NCBI RefSeq assembly: GCF_015706575.1
Contig: NW_024037047.1
Location: 3,228,632-3,292,631, forward strand
Length of the DNA: 64,000 nucleotides
DNA from: Patiria miniata
Lineage: Eukaryota > Echinodermata > Asteroidea > Valvatida > Asterinidae
Direction: 5' to 3'
The position numbers were made by a program, and so were the translations under genes. A model generated the notes under the pieces. That model did not search any database and had not been told where the DNA came from. It saw nothing but the letters and a program-made list of their open reading frames with translations. This document shows positions 11,666-23,600 of this stretch, in pieces; the stretch's first letter is position 1; the number at the start of each line of letters is the position of its first letter.

Positions 11666-14600
11666 GTAAAGAAAAATGTCCTATCTTTTTTTAGTTTCGA
11701 TTAAACATCCAAATAAAACACGAGTAGGCAAGCCTAGTAAAGCTGGTCCCAGAGTGCAAACCATGTACAATTCATAATGAATGGCTAAAACATTCATAGA
11801 ATTAGCGTAGTGATCATCATTAATTATTTTTTTCATTAATTAACCCTTTTTCCCTAATGGGCCTTCTATTTGCGGTAATTTCAAATTTAAAAGATACTAC
11901 ATAAAAGCAATATCCCCAACTTGTATTCCCATTTACTTCCACAAGCACACAACACAGAAGCGTACCTGGCAAGGGTGGGGGGGGGGGGGGGTGCAGAGTG
12001 GCAGATTGCAACGGGATACATATTTGAAATCCCTAAGTAATTATTTAGTGCATTAAAAAAATGATATGCTGGACAATGTTACTTAATCGTGCCGCCCTGA
12101 AAGTGCCACGTATTTTCTTATATGCTAGTGTTCATGATCATGCAGTTGGAACAGCGCCCCATAGTAATACTGTGTTTAGCCCTCCTTCCACTCGAACCTT
12201 TTATTATTTCAAGGAGGCCAGGTCCGCCTCCAATAAAATTAATCTTGTCACGCCACTGCGAGGTTAGTACGTGTCATCCAAGATAACATTTCATTCAAAG
12301 TCCTTCCACCGTGGACCTTACTCAGTAGCTTATACTTTTTGGGACTAGATGGATGGAGTTGACTGTTTTATATCGTTTGTAAAGTGAAATCTGGATAAGT
12401 CACACTCTGATAACTAAACACAACGGCTAATATAAGTCACATAAAGAATCAGACCCTGTGTTGTACACGATCCTTATATTTGACTCATCCTATCAGTCTC
12501 GTTCGAAGTTGTCTTTGCGCACATGACAGCGTTTCCAGCAGAGATTGTGCGAGGGTCGAGGACATATTCAGTTACATGTACAATGTACGCTTCATGAAAC
12601 TCAGCGTAATTGTCAAAAGGGGAAGGGGCAAGCAGGGGTGGAGTGCTAGATATTAGAGTTGGATCGCCCAATTTCCGTTAAACCCGTTAGGTCATGGTCA
12701 CCAATATTTATGGGGAGAAATATTTCCGGGGATGGGGAGAAATGGTTTTTGTTAGAGTGGAGGATGGTGATATTGAAATCGTTGATATCGTGGAGGATTT
12801 TGTTTGTGCTGGTCTTTATACGGTTTTCATGTGGTTTTAAATGGCGCGTTGATTAGGAACGCCCCGCTCTTAATTCAACAGTTGAATGAAATTGAATACT
12901 CATTGCCGGGCTAACCAATGTTCCCGTGCGATGTCTCATTAGAAAGCTCATAAATAACGTTATGCTAGAATATCCAGTCAATTAAAAAAAATCACTTTTT
13001 CGAGGTGCCAAAAAAACCCCACCCAAATATACACCAATTGTACAATTAGGTAATTTAGATGAAACTCGGTTTGATTAGGCCTATACAACGTCGTATCCAT
13101 TGTTCTCTCTACAGACGGGAGGAGGGGGCAGCCAGTGGGGGTGGGGTTGGATACTTGGGTGGCCAATTTCTGTGAAACCCGTTGACCACAGTCACTGTTA
13201 TTTCCGGTGAAGTGGGCAACAATTTATTTTCGTGATGGTGGACCGCGAAGGGGTTGTTTCTTATGTAGGATAAGTAGAAGTTAATGTCATTATAGGGGTT
13301 GGTATCAATTATGGTGAAGGAGTTGTACCGCAAAGTATTTTAACACTTTTATTTGTAGAAGAGAGTGAAGCTTAAAGAAAGGACATAAAAGGAACACTTC
13401 ATATGTGAAGCACCACATGTTAAATGTGTTTATTACAAACTGGCAAAATGAAATCAGGTATGCACGAATTTTTTGAGTACATAATGTCTTTACATTCATT
13501 ACAGTGTAGTACTTTGACAAAACCCAGAGGATTTAATCGTGGTCAATTTTTCGGAGCGATTTTCGCAAGGGCCGTTGGTCCAGAGTTGTGTATAGGCATC
13601 GTGAAAGACTTTCAAGCAAGACGGCCAAAGGTTATTGTGCAGTCACCGTTATTTTTGTGAAAAGCTGTAATCATAAATAATGACAAGGGCATTGTAAGTT
13701 ACAGGAGAACATTTCTTTAATGAGTGTTGATGAATACTGATGAAAAATGGAGGAGTATGCCAGTATGAATATTATATTCTGAATTCTAAGAGTGGTTATG
13801 TAATTTGGTAATCAAAAACATTTTTTGTTAATGAAATAAGTTTGCCAGTATAGGTCTACTGCTGTAATTTTAGTTTTCACAGATTGACACAGTCTGCTTC
13901 GCCATTATTTATCTGGTACTTATGTCATAATTATTCTTGGGTACAACTAAGGCAAGGACACAAATATATCAATAAAAAAGGATTGAAATAAAACGTCAGA
14001 AAAGAGTTATTATTTTTGCACTTTTTCATGACTTCTAAAAATGAAATTATGGCTAGAAGAAAAATGTGTTTTGAACGGGTGAGGAGAAGGAGCACGAATC
14101 TTGCAGTTGTAACTGGAAAGAATAGGTGTGCCACGTCTTCGTCTTAAGTTGAGATTGTTGCTTTGGGTACTGGTTGGAGCATGGTTGGAGCTTGTTGATG
14201 GAGCTGGTCGTGTGATGTGGTTGTCAGGGATTCCTGTGTAAAGGAGTAACACAAAAAAATAACGACTAAGGTGAACAAAACTTGTAAAAAGAAATCGACT
14301 AACAATAGCTACAAATATTAAAATGAAAGAAATTCAGGTGTCGCAATACCCCATTCATGCAGAATGTACTACTGTAGTACCAACCAAACATGCAAAACAA
14401 CGAAACATTGGCTTGAGGTTCTAACTTTGTTGTAGTCTTAAGTTTTTATTTCAGGAGTCAGTCATTTGAGTTGGTTATTGGTCTTTGATTTGCAGTAAAT
14501 TAATTTTGTTTTGCCTTTATAGATAATTTGTTGAGGAAGTTTTTTCCTATGACTGCCCTGTTCTAAGATCTCCGCAAAGATTTAGTTTGCATCATTTTTT

Positions 14601-17600
14601 TTTTCCTTTCGTGGCCTATGAAAATTATAACCATTGAGCCAGATAGGATTTGTGCTGGATTCCCCGATGCTGTGTTTGGCCCTTCTGTTTATTCCAAGGA
14701 TTTGCATACCTTACATGCATTATCAGCCTCATAGCGCTGTACAGTTTCTGCAGTTTGTGAGGCGTTAATCCCCTGCAGGAGGGTACTTTTCTTAAAATAC
14801 TCAGTGCATGGTCTATGCATAGGAGTGAGCTAGAAGAAAAAACATATTTTCTTATTTTGTATTCTTTGGGACATCATTGTCTGGAATTTTCTTTTATGTA
14901 AGAAAGTTGTCAAGATTAGCGGTGATCCTACATAATATAATTCTTCTTGTTTTGGCATGTTTCAATATTGTATTTCAGTAATCATTTCTTTGATTAAGTT
15001 TCATTATTTGTTAACCATGTACACAGAAATAAGAACCTTATTTGAAATGGCATTAGTTTGTTTGTGATTCATTTGGAAAAGTTTGGGCAGAAATATAGAT
15101 GCCAGATTCACAGAAGACAGATTCACAGAAGACATAACCTTATGAAATGAGTGTGATTTGGAAAAGTTTACTTGAGTAAAACTAAGATACTGTCGATGTC
15201 CGAGGCCCGAATGGCATTAGTTTATTTGTGATTTGAAAAAAAAAGAAGTTTCTTTGAATACCATACTATCAATGTCGGAGGCCTACGCGATTGAGCCATT
15301 TTCACAAACAACAATGTGGAAACGGCAACATTGAAAATGTTTCTAATGATTTATGTCATTGTCAGTGTCGTTAGAAAGAATGACTCTAATATATTTCCAA
15401 AATGAGAGAACCGTATGTCATATTATAAATTGGACTTACCGTTGAAAGAGAAAATTGTTGCATCAAACGACCATCACCATATGCTGTGCAGAGGAAGTGT
15501 GCGGCAAAAGGGATTACGGTACGCAACGTACGTGGCACTTCATTCACCTCCATCGCGCAGTTTGAACCGACCATAATGTGCAAGCTGCATGTTCAGTACT
15601 TACATTTCTGTTCGGTATTTGCAAGAACCTCCGTGAGCAGGATCAATCGTTCCTAAAGCCCCTGTCACACTTTTGCGTATCCCGATTCCTTATGAGTTCC
15701 TTATCAAAATTTGTAATACGCAGCCGTACGACCAAAAGCGTCGAATTTTTTTTATTACTTTGACTTAGGGCCCTGTCACACTTCTGCGTATCCTAATTCC
15801 TTATGAGTTGCGCATTGACATTTTTTTCATACGCAGTCGTACGCACAATACGCACCTCATATGCATCTCTATCGTTTTGTGTAGGTTTTATTTACGCAGA
15901 TATACGCATGGTATGGTCCAGTACGCAGGATAATTTTGGGCATTCACAATACTACGCTGCGTACGCTTTTATGCAGGTCATAAGTTATAAATACGCAGCG
16001 CATCGGTCCTGCATCGGTCGAATGCGTTACGAGTACGCTATGTGTTCGTGACGCACCTCGTCAGCATTATGAGCCGCCTGTATTGGACGTATACATAGCG
16101 TACTTGCAGCGCAGATGCAACGCACACTGAACGGCGAGCGGCGGGGAATGCGACGGGAATACGCTCAGAAGTGCGTCAAGCATTCGGTCGGCATAAGTCG
16201 GGTGCGTCCGGAATACGCTCGGCATGCGCACTGCATACTGACCTATTCGCAGCCCGAAAAATAATGTTGTGGACTGTATACTTAACTCATTCGCATCTCA
16301 TACGCAATGGATGCGCTGAATTCGTTTCCTGTACGCTATATGTGCGTTGCACATAATTCAAATGATCAAAGCATTTCGACGTTAATTGAGCGTACGGCTG
16401 CGTATTGAAAAAAGGAACTCATAATGAATTAGGATACGCAAAGGTGTGACAGGGGCTTACTCGTAACGCACTCGATCGATGCGGGACCGATGCGCTGCGT
16501 ATTTAAAACTTATGACCTGCGTTACACGTACGCAGCGTAGTTTTGTGCATGCCAAAACTATCCTGCGTACTGGGCCGTACCATGCGTATATCTGCGTACA
16601 TAAAACCTTGTGCGTATGACTGCGTATGAAAAAAATGTCAATGCGCAACTCATAAGGAATTAGGATACGCATAAGTGTGACAGGGCCCTCCGTTTTGTGT
16701 AAGTTTTATGTGCGCAGGCATACGCATAGACTTGGCCAAGTCTGGGTTGCATTCGGTCGGTCAAATCCACTCACAGCGCATATCAAATACGTCCTTACAG
16801 TACATATGCGCGTCCTCATGCGTCGAATCCGGACCATCATGTTTAAAACGTACATGTACATGTTATTTTCAAGTGATGCAGCAACCCAGACTTGGTCAAT
16901 CTGCCAAGCGTACGCGCTGGTTTGTTCCATGTTTGTACACAGTAGTCTATCGAAATTAATTTTCGCTGTGATTGGCTTCTACCGATTTCGGTAGAAGCCA
17001 ATCATATCACAGTATCTCAGGTAATGAGCGTTAAACGCGCGAAGGTAATTGTTTTGATATTATTCCTAACACGCAATATAGCCTTGTCTGCGTGTATTCG
17101 CGCCGACAAAGTTTCGCGGAGAACGCACACGCATCCCATGGTGAGGAGTAGAAACAGATACACGCACGCATACGTTCCAATGCTTTGAAATGGCTCTGGG
17201 TACGCACAACGCGAAGCGGTATCAATGGATCTCAACATCTTTTACAGGTTAACACCAATACAAATTCTCTTTTGTTTTGAATAATATTTGAATGTCGTGT
17301 TCCATCCAAGAGCAGCTGATCTTAGCATTATCATCCAAATATAATGTGTTTGAAATCTACAAATTAAGATTACGTTTTTAAAACTTTTGCAGATTGTTAT
17401 CCAGCCTTCCATACCTACTGAAAATAATAAACGAGTCTTCAAAAAATGGTTACTTTGATTGGTCAAGCGATGTTGCTGCATATGCATAGAGATGGTGTTG
17501 CATACGCATCGATGAATACAGGCGCGTGCACGCCAGGGGGGGGGGGGGTGCTGATGGCAGATTGATCAAGTCGGAATTGCTAACTTTTGCACCACATGTA

Positions 17601-20600
17601 TGCACATGCTCTGCAATACATGCACACACATGTACGTGTACCGGTAATACGCGTGTTGTACAATGTACATACAGTATGTGCGCATTGTTATATACGGTAC
17701 TGAAGTGGAACGCGCACTGAAGTGTACCTTGTTGGGCATCTGGAAAGACGTAAACTAAGTGATTTTTGCTACTTTTTTTAAGATACCGACTTAAAGCAAT
17801 TCCGACTTGAGTCAAGTCTAGCATATGCATGCTACGGCCCAGTACGCTGGATAGTTTTGGGCATGCACAGAACTATGCTGCGTACGCTGTTACGCAGGTC
17901 ATAAGTTTTACATACGCAGCGCATCGGTCCCACATCGGTCGAGCGCAGTTCGGGTACGCTATGTGTTCATGGGGGATAAGCCGTTCATACGCGGTAATAC
18001 GCTGACCTCCTATATTGGACGTATACAAAGCGTACTTGCAGCACAGATACAGCGCACGTTGAACGAACTCATATCGAATGCCGACGTATTGCACGAATTA
18101 TTACCGCTCGTCCTGCGAGCGGGCAGCGCATTGTACTTATTCGTAGCTTATGAGAAACGCACAGATAGCGAACTTGCGCACTGCATACGCACTCATACGC
18201 ATCTTATACAAAGTGGATGCACTGAATTCGTTACTTGTTTGTTAGATGTGCGGTCGCACATAAAGCCCCTGTCACACCTTTGCGTATCATGAAGGGTTTC
18301 GAGAAGACAACCGACATGTTCGCGCGGGACACTAAATGGCCACCGTTAGAATTTCTTATCAGTCTGATCTGCAAATAAACGTACCACGTCACTCAGGGGC
18401 CCAAAGGCAAGACGGCGCGGCCCAATTAGTCCGATGGAATATCGAGGAAAAAATCGCCCCAGAAAACACGCAACCCTCAATCTAATACTATACATGTCAA
18501 ATTGTTTTTTTTTAAAGTCCAGTCCATCAACTCTCTTCCTCACCCGAAGCACAAACACACGAATTTTCGCGACAATTTTCGCGACAATTCAGGACAAACA
18601 CAGGACATACATTTACATACTCACACGTACACAGTTTACGGGTGACACGGCTGTCGTTTCATTTGCGACTTTTGTCTTGCCGGATTTCTTAAAATGCGAC
18701 CATTGTCATTTTACAGAAACGAATGTCCAAGATGTTTTCTTTGATGCCAACAATCGAGGGAACTTCCAACGAGGGTTGTGGCACCGCATTCCTTGTCGAT
18801 CCTATCGTTCCGGGGAGAACCTGCTCGCCATATACTGGTTCCGGGGACAAAGCGTGTCCGACCCTAACAAAGTAGTCGTTAATAGCTACGCCAACAACCA
18901 ATACTTTCCAATCAGCGATCGATACACATTTTCGTCAGAGTTTAGTCTCGTCGTCAAGGATGTCATAGAGAGCGATGCAGGGCGATACATTTGTCAGGTT
19001 GTGCCGCGTTCTACGAGTGCGAGGGATGACAAGACGGATATACAGGTCATCGGTAAGAAATAAATGAACGTCTAGTCTGTTTGTAAATGAATCACGAAAT
19101 ACACAGACAGTTTTTCTTTAATAGTATGTGTTTGGCTGCATACACCATGTGAGAGAAAAAAATATGTGTTGCTCTGGGGAGAACTTAACACGATGGCCCT
19201 TATTCAAAGCTCGGCATCACGTATTAAATGCAAATTCAGCTTTTGAAAACATTTTGTGGGTCAACATTTTGTCATGATACTGTCCTTTACTGAAAAAACC
19301 CCAATGAAGCATTACAAACATAAAATTAGCCATAGCAAACCCTTTATCGTCATGTGAAACTGAAGTTACTGTCTTGAATAACGCTACAGTTTTGCATTTT
19401 GACATTTGCATTAGCATAAAACACCCAAACATGTCACAAAGATTTAAACAATATCTCAGTCAGTGCACCGGCTTTATTAATTTATCATCGGGTCAGCTGT
19501 CTGCACCATATAGCCCTCTGCACTCACAAGCTACGTTCAGATCAATCAAATCTGTATTTCCACTCAGACATTAGCCCCTCCCCCCAAAAAAATAACTAAA
19601 TAAATAAATAAAAAGATAAATACATATAGGGGGGGGGGAGAAGAAGAAAGAATAAAAAGCATGTACGCGATGACAGGATTGATAAAAATAGAAGATCAGG
19701 CAAAATATAAAACAGACAGACGTAATAAACCTAAGCAATGGGTCAATGTTGTGGTCATGTTGAATTCTTATATTGTGCTAAATGTAGATTTTAATACATG
19801 TACGATTAGGGAGGCTTGATTACTACTGTGCTTTCATAGAATACGATTTATTTGTACCCATACTTCCCTTGTATATAACAGTCAACTGTCAGATGGTTTA
19901 AATTTTTTGACGTGATTACAGGTGACACCTTTCCTGCCTGCACTACTTACGCATCATCGAATGCTACTTTCCAGCGAGGACGCAGACAGACGCTACCGTG
20001 TGAGTGCGCATCACAGGTGCCAGATGCGCACATATCCGTAGTGTATTGGTCAACAGGAGAGGGCGTCACTATAGAGACACAGATCATTGGTGCACGTTTC
20101 TCAAATGGTACCTTAGTTCAGTTCCAAGTTGGCGCAGATTACAGTATTAATAGCGATTCTTCCCTCACAATCAACTTTTTGAGTGGACTTACTAATGCAT
20201 CGCGTTTTTGGTGTCACGTCTTCGTGGCTGATGTTCCAGAGCGCAACTGCTACTTTGATGTTCAAATTGAAGGTATGTTAATGCCATAGTTCACATTTAA
20301 AACTCATATATATCAAAAACAATTTACTCTAGTGGATTGCAACAAAGACAATCCTGGTTGTAGATATCAAGCCTAGTGTTCCCGTTTCAACAGCCCTTTT
20401 ATAGCCAGCCCATTTTGTACACATGATGTAGGAACAGACTTGTAAGAATAGCCAATTGAATAGAATCGTGTGTTCTCTGAGACCAATTTTACTATGATTG
20501 ACTTATCCTGTTTTTTTTCCCCAGAGAATCCCGCTGACTACCGTCTACAGGCATCGGCCACATCTTTCTACCTTCAGAAGGGAAGAAATCAAACCATTCC

Positions 20601-23600
20601 CTGCATTTCATGGACGCCCGGTGATCACCTATGCATGGTACAGTGGTTTAAAGTCGACACCTCGTTGGATCGACATTCAATCCTCAATTACTCCCTGTCG
20701 ACTGGTGACATTGGCGCCCATCTAGGATTCGGTATCGGTGATGGTTTTGGTCTGTCTATCAAATCCGTTAATAACATACACACAGGACGGTATATGTGTA
20801 TCCCGGACAGCAATTCCACAGACGAGGGTGCAGTCGACGTCCATGTATTCGGTAGGTAATGCATTATTGTGATTTCAAATAATATGTTAATCTTTTTTGT
20901 AAATCATATAAATTTGATTTCTGCTTTATTTTAAACTTTTCAAATACATATGCTTTTTCCAATATCTTATGTTTATTGCAATTTCTTTTTGGAAATTTGT
21001 ACAATTTACAAATATTAGCATACAGTTATGTGAGGGAAATTTTCTTTAAATCAGATGAGAGCATATTGGTTATTTCCTCTGCAATAATGCTTAATGACGC
21101 CTAATGACAGAAGTAGTTTGTTTGCAAAAACCCAGAGATGTAAATTCACGTTTAATACACTAATTACGGTTTGTTCTAATATATCGTTAAACAGGCGACA
21201 CCTTTCCTCTTGACAACGGGACTGTCATCAGCAGTCTTTCTGATAAGCAGACACTGGTCATCTGTGTCTGCTTATCTGCGGTGGTCATTGTGGCTGGTTG
21301 TGTGTGCTTGGTGTTGAAATGTCGCAGACGATGCTCGACTGGTGATCGGGAGCAAGGAAGCTACAAAAAGGTGGATAACACAGGTATGTGACTTTTAGGC
21401 GGCCATCTTTGTTTGACAACAAGAGTAAGTTGTCAAACAAAAATATTTCATATCATCATACGCTATTTTTTTCACCATGCTTTCACACATGAGTGGGATC
21501 AGCGAACTAGCAGTCGATCAGATGTTTCGAGCACGCGACATGCATGCGAGTTAACGTTCAATAAATTGTCAGGATTGTTCCAAAACAGAGGTATAACAAA
21601 ACAATTACACATCTGGGCGCACAGCACCCTTTGTTGTGCCTCGGGTGCTTTTCCCCCTCTCGCGTGTTTAAAACGTCATACCCCACAACACAGCAGTCAA
21701 CAACAGTTAATTTTTATCATGTTTAAAGTTAAATTAACATTTAAAAATGCAATCGAAAAAACAACAACAACAACAACATGTTTTCAACATATCCTTGCGT
21801 TGTTAAAGTGTCCATTGTTTATCTCTCATTGTGTTTAGATCCAGAATTGCACTTCCAAAGACTGGTAGAAGAAGTCAAACAGTTTATCAGAACAACCGCG
21901 CGCAGGCTTCCCACTATGTCATGGCCTTCAGGGGACGATGCCAGCTTCGCTCCGATTGATGATTTATTTACATCGCCAGAACTATTTGGTATCTCGTACA
22001 TCAAAGCTAGCTCTGTAAAATACAGATTGGATTCAATAAACGAACTATTGTCTGATAACATATCTGAGTTGTCAGGTCATGTTCTTTTGCAGGGGAGAGA
22101 CGGAAGTGGTAAGACCACCATCCTCTATAAGATGGCTAACGACTGGGTAGAAAAGAAACCCAGTGCTGCTTTGCAGCAGGCAAAGTTGGTCTTTGTTTTA
22201 TCGTGTAAGGCCATTCTACGAACTAAAAGCATTGGAGAGGCAGTTTGGCGTCAAATGCTTCAAAAGCAGAAAGATTTGTCACCAAGCTTAATTAACGATT
22301 ACTGTGTGAATCACCCGGGCAAAGTGGTAGTTCTTGTCGACGACTGTAATGACAAAGTTGACGTCGAAGGTGTAATAGCAGTCCTTAATGAACAGGGTCT
22401 TCTTGGATGTAAAGTGGTTATGGCAACAAGGTATGGGCAGTGGGCAAAGGATATATGTATAGATCGAAACTTACGGCATGTTATAGACAACGGGTTTAAG
22501 GCAAGTGATATAAATCAGCACGTAAATAAAGTGTTGAATGCCAAAGAAACACCAAGTTGCCCTGAAAAGTCAGTTACTCATGCGAGTCTCTCTGAGTATT
22601 TGCGTGCAGATATTCTGCCGCCAAGGCTTACTTGTCTCCCAGTCATTCTCCGCACTTTGTGTAAGTTATCGGAGTGGACGAAGGGAAAAGCCTTCAAAGA
22701 TTTGCCAACCATGACCGATGTGTTCACCAGGTTAGTGCGATGCTTGTTTGAAAGAACTCAACCCATTGCTGAACATGATGCACACATCGGTAAAGGAAGA
22801 GACCCAAAAGAAAGGCTCACAAAGGAACAACTCGACGTATTGGTTGGACTTGGTAAGGTTGCCTTCTCCAAGATCGTTGACGGTTCTGAAAATCCTGTTG
22901 TATTTACCAAGTCTGACTTTGTTGATGAATCCGGAAATGGGCAGAGTATCCTCGACATTGGTGCGAAGGTGGGCCTCATCTGTTGTGATGAGGAGGTAGA
23001 CTTAGAGTCTGAAACAAGTGATGAGCCCTCGTCATGGAAAGGTAGCAAATGTCTGTGTTGCACCCGTGGGGATGCTAGCAAACCAGAAACTGGAGCCGAG
23101 AATGCGGAGTTGCTTCCGCTGCAACATAAGGCTGGTGAAGTCAAGTTTGCACTCGAGGTTCTCCAAGAGTATTGCGCTGGTATGTACATGTCACACACAG
23201 GAGAAAACATCTCCACATGGATGGATGCAATCAAACAAGTTGAAGTTCTAAAGAATGTTGACAAACTGGCCAATGTGTTTGCTTTTGGAGGAGAGGGAAG
23301 TTCAACTGCTCGTTCTGCACTCGTGGAACATCTAGTTAACGTTATCACGGAGTCACGGCCAAGAGTACAGAATATTTCAGACGTTATACAGTTGCAGAAA
23401 TTGATGGAGTTGTGCCTTCAACTGAACTTCGAAGGCAAATGCAAGGGTTGTATGAACAAGCAGCTGCGTTCACTGTTAGTCTCCTGGAGGTTACTGTTGG
23501 TTAATATTTCCGACCACAAGTTGCGGCTTCTGACCTATCTTCTGAAGCACGCTGAGCCAGAACTTACAAGCTTGTATCTAGAGTCAATTGAACTGTTCCG

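Noticed and set aside
12230-12265. A hAT terminus (GTCACGCCACTG) in the gene B intron
   Set aside because: No partner end or target duplication could be found, so no element was called.
18434-18716. N-terminal extension of the Ig1 open frame in gene B
   Set aside because: It lies upstream of a good acceptor and is not conserved in C or D, where the same acceptor is used. The leader exon supplies the start.
21778-21838. ATG start at 21778 for a cytosolic NACHT protein
   Set aside because: The sequence before 21839 is a polypyrimidine tract and acceptor conserved in A and C, and the TM exon joins in phase. A separate cytosolic isoform cannot be excluded but is not needed.
22758-23348. 196-codon minus-strand ORF in the gene B NACHT exon
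   Set aside because: It is antisense to a strongly conserved coding exon, and such shadows recur in A and C only because the sense strand is conserved.
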